From NCBI RefSeq assembly GCF_001659605.2, contig NC_035164.2, positions 3,861,870-3,925,869 of the forward strand: a stretch of 64,000 nt of DNA, in the 5' to 3' direction. The stretch comes from Manihot esculenta. Lineage: Eukaryota; Streptophyta; Magnoliopsida; Malpighiales; Euphorbiaceae. Positions 33,540-45,868 of the stretch are shown here, in pieces (the first letter of the stretch is position 1; every line of letters starts with the position of its first letter). The notes under the pieces were generated by a model. The model was not told where the DNA came from. It made no database searches and saw only the letters and a list, made by a program, of their open reading frames with translations. Position numbers and translations under genes: made by a program.

Positions 33540-34319
33540 CATCACAATAAGATAGATTATCTCCGTCGCTGATAATTCAAAATTCGTCATTGATACTTTA
33601 AGCGACAGATTTTTTTATGGTTCAAGATCCATTGTTTAAAGTCTTGCCGCTTATTTTTTTGACCGATTGTTTAGCAACGAATTTTGTTGTTACACAAACC
33701 TGTCAGAAAAGCTGAATTTATTCAATAACCAATCCGTTGCGATCTATCCAAAACAATTAGCAACGAAAAATAGTCATTGAAAATCCATCAAAAATATTAA
33801 GACCATTTAAATAAAAATCATAACAAATCTATCGAAAATATTAAAATTATTTTATCAAAATCATTTATAAATCCGTTGAAAAATTATTTATATTTTTAAT
33901 AATATTTATTATCGTTGACGAAATAAATTTTTATTTTATTTAACATTATTTGTATAATTTAAATAATTTACTATTAAAAATGATATTCAATATAAATTAA
34001 TCGTTATTTATAATCATTATAATTTATATTTATATACATAAATACTTAATAATGTTCATTATAAAAACACATGCTAATTCTTATTCCTAATACATATACA
34101 AAGCCATTTAATAATGTATATAAAATTCAAAATTTAGAAGAAATCCATAACAAATAATATCTTAAAATAATAATACATAAAACATCACAATCAATCTTTT
34201 AGATTATCTGATGAAGAGATGGAGTTTAAAGTGGTATGATGTAGCGAAATTCCTTTATTGTTCCTCAATGTGGATATGATCTCTTCTTTTTAACTCTTTT
34301 TGTATCACCCACAACTCTT

Positions 34320-35227
34320 CTAGCTCTTATTTAATTTGTTCCAAATTTCTTCTAGCTTTTGTGCCACTTCCTCTAAGGGCACCGTAATTTGAGAAGCTCC
34401 CTCAAAATGAGATACTGAAAAGCTCCCAAAGAAGAAATATTGATAAACTGCACCAACCAACATATACCCTCCAAAAAGGCATAGGATACTGAAAAACAAA
34501 ACAATCTGTCTATTAGTATGATTTCAAGTCTACTGATACTTTAACAAGATCAAACTATTCATGAAGAAAAATTAAAGAAAGAATCAAAATCCTTACATGA
34601 TTAACAAGGTGTCAAACCAGCCCTATCCTTTCCCATGAATAGATACAACTATGGCACAACCAGAAGGATGTTGCAGTACTGCATACTGTTACAGTAAAAA
34701 AGTTACAAACTTGAAAAATTTAAATGCAAGTCAAATCCTATGCATCTACTAATTTTTTAAATGTCCAAAGAGCAGTTGACTGGAACAGAATAGAGTTACA
34801 AACAGAAAACTATGTTCATGATCATAAAACTAGAAAATTCACTACTATACTAGCCACCTGAAAAAAACCTGGTTCACCAATTGCAAGGCATTATACATCA
34901 AAATGACTTACATAATCGCAGGTCCCTAATTTCTTCAGTGAACGTGGTCCCTGCAAAACAGAGAGATAACATTGTCAATGAATAAATAAGGTGCTACCAT
35001 CTTTAGAAAAAATTAATGTATTAGAATAGGCAGGAGAAAGGGGAAAATTTTCTCACTTGAGCACCATTTGAATTGCAAATGACAGATACAGAGAGCAAAC
35101 AATTCTCAGAGCCTGAGGACGTCTTAACATTATTTGACATCTTAACAATGACACCCTTTTGTGGATTCTGCTCATCTGAAGATTTGATGATTATAAAGAA
35201 AATATTAGCGACTGCAAGTGTATTCAT
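34320..35227 (-). pseudogene. ATG27-like membrane protein pseudogene, copy A
   Basis: Minus-strand exons with good splice sites are 35227-35058, 34950-34912, 34685-34597 and 34488-34320. Joined, they read SLKKLGTCDY, then QHPSGCAIVVSIHGKG, then a stop (TAG for the expected W), then GWFDTLL, IIILCLFGGYMLVGAVYQ and YFFFG. The Cys-containing HPSGC block plus a single GG-containing membrane helix matches the C-terminal part of plant autophagy-related protein 27-like proteins, which are type I membrane proteins of Golgi/endosome/autophagosome traffic. The signal-peptide part is absent, the stop breaks it, and the tail after YFFFG diverges. Family assignment is from memory of the motif. Confidence 0.6.
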
Positions 35228-37839
35228 ATTGAAGGGTTGAATGGATCACTCTCAAAAGCTGGAAAGCATCATGTCCTTGACCAAAATAAATTACTGATCC
35301 ACAAACCAACTAAAGGTACAAAATTCTTATTCAAAATATTTAAAGAAAATAACTATCTTACTGATGGATATCGAAGCCACTAAAAATAAATTATTGCTTA
35401 GAACAAAACTTGTGATAATAGTAAGGAGGGTTGATCTCATGGAGACCGGTAAGTAAATTAATTCTATTGAATGAATAAAAATAAAATAAATAAAATGGAG
35501 GAGGTTTTGAATGTAGAAAAGTGGAAATAAATAAAACCAATTCAAAGAAATAAACAATTAAATTTAAGGAAAAGAATCAAGATGAGAAATATTTAATTAA
35601 AAGAATAATTTTAGTTTCACCTTTATTAGTTGATCACAGATATAAAAATAATTCAAAATTTACTATTGATAAACCAGCTATAAATATTGAATACACTTCA
35701 GATATCCAATCCTTTCTTAGATTTTAAACTGGCTAAAAGACGCTGGTTCACTAGTTCTAACTCTTGGACAACTATAGACAAACAAAGGAGACGCTTTTAG
35801 AATTTAATCCAATTACAGTATTAAGATTTAGGACCTGATTCTAACTAACAAACACTAGATGCTCGGTTCATTTAAGTTAGATTATATTGTTCATTAGGAG
35901 GGCCTTACGCAACCTAATTCACCACTTGTTTCAGATTAAACTAAATAATTACGGATTTAATCAATCTAAATGACAATATATTATTCTAATAACTGTGCAA
36001 CAGCCCTTATTACAATAATCAATAAAATAATAATAATAAACATTAGTAACAAAAACAATATAAATATTAAGAATAATTAAAGAAACAATATAATCACATA
36101 AATCTCACAACCAATTGAACTTAAACTTTAATTATACTTTAACTGAAAGAAGAAATTTAGTCATACATGTTCATGATTGAAATACCACAATGAGAAGAGT
36201 GTTTTCAGCCTTCTAAACTAATTAAGATTGGGAGCTGAGAGATAAGATGAGGTCAGAGATACGTCAGAATATCCTCTTTTTATAGTGCTAAGAGTCCTAA
36301 CCTAACCTAAATACAAGTAGTTAAAATCAAAGTTGAATACATCTTGACAAATAAGAGTTATCTATTTGTTTCTCGGATTTAAAACTGTACTCTGTGCGTC
36401 AAGTATGTTATGGCCATAACGTAATCTATAACACAGTTCGTCTGGGAATTAGTGTTTAAGTATGACTTTGCTTCTTATCTTTCTATAAATTTGGTTGTGT
36501 CCACATTTGATTTCAAAATATAGAGTTCAAATTGGATTTTTCTCTTATTATTCTCCAATCCTTGTTTAACCTATCAAGATAACAAAATTTAAACGAATCA
36601 ACCTGTTTTAAACAAAATCAAACTCAATATCTAAGTGTTTTAGAATATTAAAACTATATAAATATGCATATTATCACTTACTAATGATGCTAGTGACAGT
36701 ACTTGAGAATTACATTTCCATAGCGGGACCTCATGCTGGTACTACTTCTGTTCCTCTTTGTGGTGCAAGTACTATCACTACTTAGCCTTGGATAATTTCA
36801 TCTGCACAATATTTACTTTACACTGCAACATTCTTCTTCTAAAACCAGAGAATATATATTAGCAGAGAAATGCTTCAAAGCTTCTGCTATGTTGGAGAAC
36901 TTCAATATGGTACTTTAACTTCATAGGAAGACCAATTAAAAAGACATTTCTTAAGTAAAATGCAAAATTATTAATGCCCTTTGAAGAAATAGGTAGTTTA
37001 TCATTTCATAGTTGTGGAAGATTCATGCCAACTAAAAAGTTATTAAGTTGTCTACTACTTTCGGAACAGCATAGCTATTTATTTTGTGAGTTGAAGTATT
37101 GAACAGTTAAGTCAATCAATAATTAACTGTTGATTTTTTCTTTTTCTTTTTTCAAACAAGAGAATTAATAGAAAAAATCAATTAAATTGAATTCTTATGA
37201 AATTTTACATTCTAAACAGTGATAGGCAACTGCTTTTGCATAAATTTTGTTTACTCCATTCTCCATCTCTTTTGCAGTCTGGTGTTTTATGCATAATTGC
37301 AAACAACATAATTAAGGCAGAGATCTACAGTGACTATGTAGAGGTACGTTATCACTTAGCTTCCTTTAATGATGCAGCATCATAACAGTCATTTGTTATG
37401 CATCTAAGAACACTGATAAGGAAAGGCCTTTTTCATAATATATGTCAAATTTTTTGTTCTGATATCTCCAATTACAAGGCTTGAGTTAAGAAATGAACTA
37501 TGGCATGTGAAATTGCAGGATCACCTGGCTCCCGCTGGCTATCTCAAATTGCCTAATGTGAGTACTATACATTCACCTATTAAGCCAATAATGTTTTGTA
37601 GAGGTTCCTAAGAGAATTGTAATCATTCAATTATGCTTTCAGCATGTCAGTGCTATCTCAAATTGCCCAACCCACGTGTAGCAATATATACTGATTCTCT
37701 TCTTCAGCATCAGCTAGAATTTTCACTCAAATCTAATAATTAATCATTTGTTTTACCAGAAATGGATATATTATCTTATTATAGTAAACAGGAAAATGTA
37801 GTTGCAGGTGGCCTACCTTTAACTCTTTTGATTAATCAC
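35228..37839. other. Non-coding part of the ATG27-like block, copy A
   Basis: It is AT-rich with no supported exon. Parts are shared with 49791-51180 in unit B, but 36249-37340 is missing there. Confidence 0.5.
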
Positions 37840-38045
37840 TTGTGACTCGCAGCAACGATCGGCAACAAGAGGAGAGGAGTCGAGCTTGAGTATCGCTGCA
37901 AGTCGGTGTCGGCAGCGTCGCAAAAGCAGTGGAAATCAGTCAGCGTCGGTGTCGGTGTCGGGCGGCATGGGAGAATGAGCAACGATGACGCCGTTGGGGA
38001 GAGAGGGAGAGTGTGCAGCAGCGGGAATTGAAATTTTAGAAAGAG
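37840..38045 (-). other. GC-richer block resembling a 5' exon, copy A
   Basis: It stands out from its AT-rich surroundings by CG content (GGTGTCGGTGTCGGGCGGC, GTCGGCAGCGTCG). On the minus strand it lies upstream of the ATG27-like exons, so it may be their former first exon or promoter. Its equivalent in unit B is 51215-51400. No intact coding frame is shared by the two copies. Confidence 0.4.
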
Positions 38046-38084
38046 ATGCTAGGGCCTTTTTAAGGTGTTCTTTTGACCTTTTGA

Positions 38085-38455
38085 CGCCGCTCCCAATTAA
38101 TCAGTTAGGCTTAAAATTAAATTAAATTAAATAAATTAAAAATTAATATTTTAATATTTAAAAAAATTAAATTAAATCTATTTTAATTAAAAATTAAATT
38201 AAATCGAATCGATTTATATTTTTAATAATTTTTTTATTTTTATATTTTATTTTAAATAATTTAAAATTTAATTAAAATATTTTAATTTTAATATAATTTA
38301 ATTTTTTATATTATTGAAAATAATATAATATTATCATTAAATCGATTCAATTTAATTTTTTTTAATTTTTTATTAAAATTGAACTGAATTAAAGTAATTA
38401 AAATTTTTAAAATTAAAAATCAAAAGGAAATTAAATTTTTAAATTAATTTAATTA
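38085..38455. repeat. AT-rich inverted repeat inside unit A
   Basis: Runs of AAATTAAATTAAAT and their complement around 38335-38450 form a fold-back resembling the degraded GGTTCGGTT-type element at 14.6 kb. It is absent from the matching place in unit B (about 51425), so it is an insertion in A or a loss in B. Confidence 0.5.
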
Positions 38456-38879
38456 AACCTTTGTCTTTGATGTATTGCGACGGATTAAAATCTGTTGCTA
38501 ATTATTTAAAATTTATCACTAATTCTTTAAAAATTCATGGGAAAAATATATTATATTATCCATTTTAAATTTGTTGTTGATGTCGTTACTAATATATTTT
38601 TTTCTGATGAAAATAAAATCCATCCCTAAGTTTGTTGTAGATTTTTTTTTAATTTTCTATGAGACCAAAAAAAAAAATTGTACTATATAAATAAACAATC
38701 CTTGGTTTTGTGCCGGCAAAGGCATCAAATCTCTCGCTTAGTTCTTCCAGCGGACATTATTAGCACATCAGACAATATTAGTTTATGGGTACTATTTCAA
38801 AGACGACTAAATTTTTTAATTTTACAGTAAGTTAAATTTGAAATTAAACTATTTATTAATTAATTATAAAAATAATTAT

Positions 38880-41182
38880 TATAACAACTCGAAAATCGGA
38901 CCGCTACCGGCGTTAGAATTCAGATCGGCTTAAGGCCGCTGGGACCCGTAGTAAGCCTAACGTACATCCTGTATAACTATTTAATCCCATACATGATCAA
39001 CAATTACATAAAAATTTGAAACTTTCTCTTCGTTCATTCATTCACTTATTCATTCATTCATTCACCAAGTTTAACCTGTGCATGCACAAATCATAACATA
39101 AAACCCCTCACTGGAGTCCTCATCAAATACTCCAATGGGGTATCATAACATACATTAAGCTTGGTTTACATAATCATCATTAAACATTTAAGATTATGTA
39201 CTAAAAAGGGATTAACAATATATTATGGTCAAGCACAACTCTAAACTTCCATAAGTATCATTACATTACATTACTATATTATACTTTTTACATTACATTA
39301 TATTCATGTCCACATCTATCCATTACATAAAACATGACTCTACTCCTGCTGACTTCCTGGTCTACCCTGTACCTGCAAACTTGGGGGTTAAAGGAGAGGG
39401 GTGAGCTATAAAGCCCAGTGAGCATAATAAATAAACATTCAATTTAAATTTCATGCTTTCATGAAATGCAACACATCACAAACAAATCACATCAAGGATG
39501 GACTTGTCACCAATAGTCCTCTATATAATTCAATCATGCCAGGGGCGTAGAATGGACCTCACTGGTTTTTCTCTTAACATAACATATCATAGCATAACAT
39601 TCCATAGTGCCAGGGGCGTAGAATGGGCCTTACTGGTCTTTCTCTTAACATAGTGCCAGGGGCGTAGAATAGGCCTCACTGGCTATCCATACCGTATCAT
39701 CATCATACCATAACATACGAGGACTAAAGGGTCATTCAACATCCATCCACATCATCATCAAGTTATGCAGTGCAACATATTCGTGAATTCTAATGCAAAC
39801 AACCTAGTATATCTCATGGCATACGTGATGCATGTATCATGCTCAAAATTTATTTAGTTGCTTTGAAACATAAAGAGTTATTCCACTCACCTCTGGCTGA
39901 AGCTCTAATGACTCTGAAGCAGCTATCTCACTGCTGAGATCCTCGGTTCCTCGGGTCCGAACCTACACAGCTGGACTCAAATGAGGGACCAAACATCCAT
40001 GAACATGACTCTAAAATACTCCCCAAAAACCCCCTAAAACACCTTAAAATAATCACATAAATCATGCAAAGGAAGGCTGAACAGGACACTTTCGGCGGCA
40101 GGTTCGGCGGCCGAAAGTCCCTCCAGAGCGGAAAGTCATGCACTTTCGGCGGCCGAAGGTTCCCTCCAGAGACGAAACTCATGCATGTTCGGCGGCACCT
40201 TCGGCGGCAGAAACTCCCTTCCAGAGTCGAAAGTCCACTTTTGAGGGCAGGGTTCGGCAGCCAAAGGCTTGCCTCCACAGGCAGGTTCGGTGGCCGAAAG
40301 TTCCTTCGGCTGCCGAACCTGAGTTCTCCCAAAGGGGCAGAAACTCAGCTCCAACATGCACAAATGCCTCCCAAACCATTCCATCATGCATTTACCTAGT
40401 CTACAACATGCAACTCAAGCCAACAAGCACATAGGGGTCTCAAACTAATTTAAACCCCAACCAAAACACATCAAACAACCCACATTGCTCATAAACATAA
40501 CATAAACCCATAAACTCAACAATAACCTAAACATGCATTTCTACCCCATAGATCTTTATAAAACTTGTTTAAAACATACAAGGAAGGTTGGATCTAAGCT
40601 TACCTCTTGAAGATCGAGAGTAAAGACGATCCTAGCTTGGAGATGGGGAGAAATCAACTCTTTGGTCTCCAAGCTCCCAAAACTTGCTCTTTTGCTCAAA
40701 TATCTTCAAACCAAGTGAAAACTCATAAGAAAATCATGAAGATTCGAAGGAAGAAGCTCAAAATCGATGAGGGACGGTGGAGAACTCACCTTGGCCGAAA
40801 ACGAGGAGAAAAGCTCACCCGTTCGGACATGGGGACCCCTTTATAGGTGGCTGGCCAGGCCACTTTCGGGGGCCTAACGTGCCTCCGCATGCATGCCATG
40901 TTCGGCTGCCGAACCTGAACTTCCCTCACTCATGCCTTCGGGGGCCTAAAGCACTCCCGAAATGCATGCATGTTCGGCAGCCGAACTTGAGGTTCGGCGG
41001 CCGAACCTGGGTCTTCCTCCAAGGTTATTTTCATACAAAACTCATTTCCTTTCTTGCTTAAAACCATAAAATACATTAAAACATCTTATGAAAACATGGT
41101 TTTACCCATCTAGAGGTTTCCGACATTCGAGATTCCATCGGACGGTAGGAATTCCGATATCGGAGTCTAGCCGGGTATTACA
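38880..41182 (-). repeat. Solo gypsy LTR in unit A, target duplication ATTAT
   Basis: The minus-strand LTR starts TGTAATACCCGGC at 41182 and ends CGAGTTGTTATA at 38880 (terminal CA mutated to TA). ATTAT flanks it at 38875-38879 and 41183-41187. It has a TATA box at 40845-40838, TTCGGCGGCCGAA copies, and the family's splice-like sites. Unit B has the unoccupied site near 51810-51825 (AAAAATAATTGTAAATTTTT), confirming insertion after the duplication or loss by precise means. Confidence 0.94.
39535..39695. repeat. Three-unit minisatellite in solo LTR at 38.9 kb
   Basis: Units share GTGCCAGGGGCGTAGAATGG (or close) followed by CTCACTGGT and CTTAACATA. On the opposite strand this is the same unit as in fragment B near 8180-8320. 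Confidence 0.85.
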
Positions 41183-41187
41183 ATTAT

Positions 41188-42700
41188 TTAGATTTTTAAT
41201 TATAATATAATCCGATTCAATATATCTTATTTATTAATTAATTATTCAAATTATTTAATAATTTCATATCCATCATTTATTAAAATAAATTTTATCTAAT
41301 TAATATCATATATGAAATATAATTAAAGTCGATCATTCATTTAAATTTCAACAGTAAATTTATTAAAATAATAAAAATATAATTAAAAAGTATTATAAAA
41401 AATAAATAAAATAATTAAATTTAAATATTACATTTCAAATAATAAAGAAGTAAAAAATATCTAATTAATTTTATAAATTATACACCTAAATCTTGCGAAC
41501 TCCAAAAAAAAAAAGTTAACTTCAAAATAAATTATAACATTAATTTTAATTTTTCAAAAATTAAAATTTAAATAATTTACACATATTATTTTCGAAATTG
41601 ATTAATTTTAATTTTATAGAAATTAAAAAATAAAATAAAAAATAAAATTGTTTTTATAAATTATTTTCACTCTTCTTTTTTAGAAGTATGACTAATTTTA
41701 GTTTTACAAGAATAAAAAAATTAAAATAATTTATGTATATTATCTAACTTCTTTTAAAAATGTGACTAATTTTAATTTTTTAAATATTAAAAAATTATTA
41801 TATCCGAAACAATTATAAAACAATAAAATAATATGTTTGCAAAATATAATGTAAGTATAAAAATATATTTAAGCAGTTAAAAAATAAAAAAAAAATAATT
41901 GAATTTATATATTACATTTTTAATAATAATAAAAGTAAAAAAAATCTAATTAATATTATATCCAAACTAACACAAAAATAAAAAAGAGAAGATAAAATTA
42001 AAATTAAAATTAAAATTCATAATTAAATATAAAATATTTATTTGTTGGTTAATCACTGAAAATTGAATAAAATATCTATACCAATTTAATATAATCATTT
42101 AATTAAGTTTGTCTATTTAAATTAAATTGGATTTAATAAATTGATCTAATCTATAAAAACCTCCTTACTAAACAGTTAAAAATCATATTAAATTAAATTT
42201 ATTTTACTATTTTGGTTTAATTCTGATCCTTCATTAAAAACCAACCTGAAAAGATACTAGACCCATATTTTATTAGATCGCCAAACTGGAAACCGATTTT
42301 ATAATATATTTTTCTATAATTTTAAAGTTATATCATATATTTATAATATATTTATATGCAATTAATATATTTTTTATTCACCTGTCTTTTCTTAATATAA
42401 TTTTACCATTCTTAATTGTAAAGCGTATTATTGTATTTACAATATATTTAATTATTTATATTAAAATGATTATTAAATGATATACTTATACTGATAATTC
42501 GTGCTTAATTATAATTATTTATTAAATATTATATTTCTGTGTGATTGAAAATTTATTTTTATTTTTATTTTATTATTTAAGAAATTTTAGGATCCTGTGT
42601 TAGATTTAATTTTTAGTATTTCTTGAATAAATACTGTATAATACTATATTTATTATATATTATGAATATAGCTATACCATAATAAATATAAAACATAGTT
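41188..42700. other. AT-rich region of unit A
   Basis: Extremely AT-rich, matching 51830-52900 in unit B with indels. No gene or RNA signal is seen. Confidence 0.6.
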
Positions 42701-42710
42701 TTTGTTTTTC

Positions 42711-42938
42711 CAATTTTCTTGGAGCCGGGGTAGTCCACCCTTCTTTGTTTGATCCTATATGGACTTGGACTCCTAATATATAGTGGAGACCATCTTCGAA
42801 CCAAACTCTGTTTATATTGGCTTCAATCTTTATTATATATATATATATAACTTGTAATCCAATATTTAGTCCAGCAAGCAAATCCCACAAAAAAATCGAT
42901 CGTAGTGAAGAATATCTATATTTGAAGAGAAGGAAATC
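42711..42938 (+). promoter_or_regulatory. Conserved upstream module, gene copy 2
   Basis: It has CTTGGAGCCGGGGTAGTCC, CTCCTAATATATAGTGG, ACCAAACTCTG and a TATATATATATATAA run at 42834-42850. The W-box core seen before copy 1 is lost here (ACTTGGACTCC). Confidence 0.7.
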
Positions 42939-43322
42939 ATGAGTGAAAGTGATGGAAATTTTCATCTTCAGCAATTGCTGCAAAAATCAGTTTCAACGGG
43001 TTCGATATACGCCTATGTGTATGCCCGCTACAATCTGCAACAGCAACAGCAACAGCAAGATTATCAATTTAGGCTACATTGTTCAAGTCTGACGAATGAA
43101 TGGATCGTGGACAACTCGCAATTCACGTCGTTCTTGGCAAATGATAAGTCGTTCTTGACGCCGTGGAGTTGGAAGATAGATGATCAAGGTGATGGAGAAA
43201 GGAAGCCAATGGTGTTCCAGTCTGATTCTTTCTTCACTTATGATATTGATTCTTATAGTTTTCAACGAAGATTACTTCTATTTCTCATGAGAGGCAGATC
43301 AAACTCAGTTCAGACATTCTAA
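42939..43322 (+). CDS. Unrecognised small polyQ-containing protein, copy 2
   Basis: The product is 127 residues, starting MSESDGNFHLQQ, with seven Gln in the tract and the same SIYAYVYARYNLQ, LTPWSWKIDDQ and FQRRLL blocks as copy 1. The C-terminus is extended to SNSVQTF because the stop used by copy 1 is changed. A Trp replaces Ser in N-E-S-I (NEWIVDNSQF). Copy 4 in unit B is its duplication partner. Single exon, no targeting signal visible. Confidence 0.72.
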   Translation: MSESDGNFHLQQLLQKSVSTGSIYAYVYARYNLQQQQQQQDYQFRLHCSSLTNEWIVDNSQFTSFLANDKSFLTPWSWKIDDQGDGERKPMVFQSDSFFTYDIDSYSFQRRLLLFLMRGRSNSVQTF

Positions 43323-43725
43323 AATCTTGCGTAACTATGAACGAGTTATGCAGAAACTCCTTTTTCTAATATCAGAATTTTTTTTTATTTTTTAAATTAA
43401 GATAATTCAAAATATAAAGAAAAGATTATAGGGTGAAATGGTTCTATTATACAGTATGTTTATTTTATTTTTATGGATTTGTTATACTAAGTAAACATAC
43501 AACGATTTCACCATATAATTTCTTCATATTAATTTCTTCATATTAAAATTTCATACTGCAATTTTAGCTGTTTTAGTGGTGTTTAATCAAAAGCTAATTT
43601 TTTGTGATTTATTTTTTAATATTTAAATATTATAAATTTAATTAAATCAAAATATTAAATTTTATGTTAAAAATAATTATGGAATAAATAATCAGTTAGA
43701 TTTATTAAACAATTTCATAAGCATT
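43323..43725. other. 3' flank of copy 2, AT-rich
   Basis: Shared with 53538-53965 and partly with 61980-62240. No gene is seen. Confidence 0.55.
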
Positions 43726-43830
43726 TAGTCAACTGCTCAGATCAATATTGGCAGTCGCAGCATTACCTGCAACCATCCCCTCAATCTCATCATCCTTTCA
43801 AAAATCCCTTAGCTTCCAATCATAGTCTTT
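43726..43830 (-). pseudogene. Terminal-exon-like scrap, copy A
   Basis: On the minus strand a short frame reads E-I-E-G-M-V-A-G-N-A-A-T-A followed by a conserved DLSS and a stop. The same short C-terminal stretch is present at 62257-62345. I do not recognise the parent protein. Confidence 0.4.
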
Positions 43831-45600
43831 TTTAGAGTTAGCATTGGAAATATTTTTTTTAGCAAGATTACTTTTCAATCCATGATATTTACATAATTAA
43901 CACTTTATTTTCCTATCTTGACCATCCAAAACTTTAAGTCCTTCGCTTTTTATTCCATCCAACATAGTCATTCCATCCAAGATAATTGTTTGAGATGCGT
44001 GAATTAACAAAATTAATCCGGATTAAAAGACCTATTTCTATATCATAAAACTCTATTCCTCTCTCTATCAGCAAGCTCATCAATAAAATTTAGATTTGAC
44101 ATCTTATAAAAAATTTTCATAGAATCAAAAAGCTGCACAGAAAAATGTTTGAAATTAAATTTTAAAATAATTTCATCATATTACAACAAAATTCAACCTC
44201 TTAATCATTTTAAAATGAAACAAAATTAAAAAAATATATATTCCGCGGCTAAACCAAAGATGATGCAATTTCAGGAATCTAAAGAATATACAAGCAATGA
44301 TAAAGAATTACTTTATAGAGCTCGAAGAAAACTCTCCAAAGCACCGATCTCTGAAAGTGAGACACTGCGGTGGCAACAGAAACCAGTAGAGCATTTTACA
44401 TTTCTATGAATTAGCCTCCACAAATGGTGAGAAAGTTTTGAGAGAAAGAGAAGTTTGAACAAAAGAGAGAGAGAGAGGGGGATAAAAGGGATAGGGTTTT
44501 GTGATCTCTTAGAGGTCAATTTTTTCAATCCGTGTATCCCAAACGACTATTTTAAATGCAAAATTACAAGTTTAGACGGAATCGAAAATGAGCAACTTAA
44601 GTATTGGATCATCAAAATAGAGAAATAAAAGTGTTAATTATATTAAATCTAAATAACTAAAAAGTAATTACATCCTATCAATCTCACACTACATAGAGCT
44701 TTTCTCTATTGATTGTTACCTCTCGCATAGTCTCAAGAATAATCCAATATATTTACTATAACTATAATATACCATACATATGTTTTCAACGGTATAAAAG
44801 CCATTGATTATTATCTCTTAGGAATAACTCAATATATTTACTATAATTATACTGTACTACAGAGATGTTTTCAACCGTATAGGAGCCCTTTTTCCTTTCT
44901 AATTACCTCTCAATCTCATAAAAAATCAATATATTTACTATAATTATAATATACTCTTTTTAATGAACAAAATCAAATACTCTTAGGGTTGTTCAATGGT
45001 TGCTTTGAATTAAATTTAAATCCAAATCATCTTAATCCATCATAAAGCTTGTTATTTGGATTTGCAACCATAATCTAATACAATTCAATATTTCTTATTC
45101 ATTGATTAACTATTTAAACCATTTAATAGCGCTCACAGATTTAAAAAAAAAATATTTTATTAATTAAATAAAATTTAATGAATTAAATTTAAAAATATAA
45201 TGACTAAAATATAGCACTCACAAATTTAATTTAGTGGTAAGTGCATCTGAATAAATTTGAGAAATCTCATATTCTACTCTCTAATTTTCAATTTTTATTT
45301 AAAAAAATACTAAAATATAATTTTTATTAAATATCAAAAAATAAATTATAATTTTACAATGACATAATATTTTTGTTATAAATTAACAGCGTAAGAGTAC
45401 ATAATATTTTTGTTATAAATTAAAACATACGATTCTACTTTAAAATGTGTTAAAATACATAGTATTTTTTTAAAATTTTTTATTTTTTAAAATTTAAAAA
45501 ATATTTTAATATATTTTTTAAAATTAAGGAATCAAATAATAATTTTTTTTATAGAATTAAATAATAATTTTTTTGTACTTTTTATAAATAAAATTTTATC
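43831..45600. other. Tail of unit A and junction with unit B
   Basis: AT-rich. It includes repeated phrases with ATATTTACTATAA and TATAGAGC (44740-44960) shared with 55340-55600. A GA-rich run (44463-44480) lies near a possible minus-strand 5' UTR. No supported gene. Confidence 0.5.
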
Positions 45601-45868
45601 TTCTATTTTTGTTTTTCCAATTTTCTTCAAGCCAGGGCAATCCGAACTCCTAATGCGGATTGGCTGATCCACCAACACGGACCCCTAATAGTGGAGACGG
45701 TCTTCTAACCAAACTCTACTTTTATCATGAATCTTTATTATAAACAACTTTTTGTCTAAATCATTAGCCCAGCAAGCAAATCCTACAAAACCAAGTTAAA
45801 ACCTTTATTGCATACAACTCTTATCAATCACCGGTAAACAATATTCTTATTTCAAGAGAAGAAAAATC

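Larger units (their letters stand above)
33540..38690. mobile_element. Possible CACTA-like non-autonomous element carrying gene fragments, copy A
   Basis: Both sides show CACTA-style subterminal repeats built on GCGACAGATTTT, TAGCAACGAATTTTGTTG and CCGTTGCGA (33560-33800), with inverted-sense relatives at 38465-38640 (ATTGCGACGGATTAAAATC, AAATTTGTTGTTGATGTCG). The left edge near CACAATAAGA (33544) is a weak match to CACTACAAGA. The right edge (TTGTACTA, 38680) is weaker. Between them lie intron-containing fragments of an ATG27-like gene, as in Pack-type elements. No transposase is seen. Ends and class are tentative. Confidence 0.4.
30620..45130. repeat. Segmental duplication, unit A
   Basis: Unit A carries, in order, a pseudogene copy (31.1 kb), an intact small gene (32.4 kb), an ATG27-like pseudogene block (33.5-38.7 kb), a solo gypsy LTR, a second small gene (42.9 kb) and trailing sequence to about 45.1 kb. 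The same order recurs in unit B immediately to the right. Examples of shared anchors are GTATCTGACGTGCTGATAA (32090 and 46467), GGTCCAATTTCAAAGC (33179 and 47513) and CCTATCAATCTCACA (44673 and 55286). Boundaries are approximate. Confidence 0.88.

Noticed and set aside
43083..43265. Minus-strand 60-codon frames opposite each small polyQ gene (also 46906-47097, 53298-53480, 61656-61937)
   Set aside because: They mirror the conserved sense frame; conservation is explained by the plus-strand protein, and the frame lengths vary between copies.
44313..44528. Minus-strand 71-codon frame
   Set aside because: It begins in a GA/CT-rich leader-like sequence and is not preserved in the unit-B partner at 54.8 kb.
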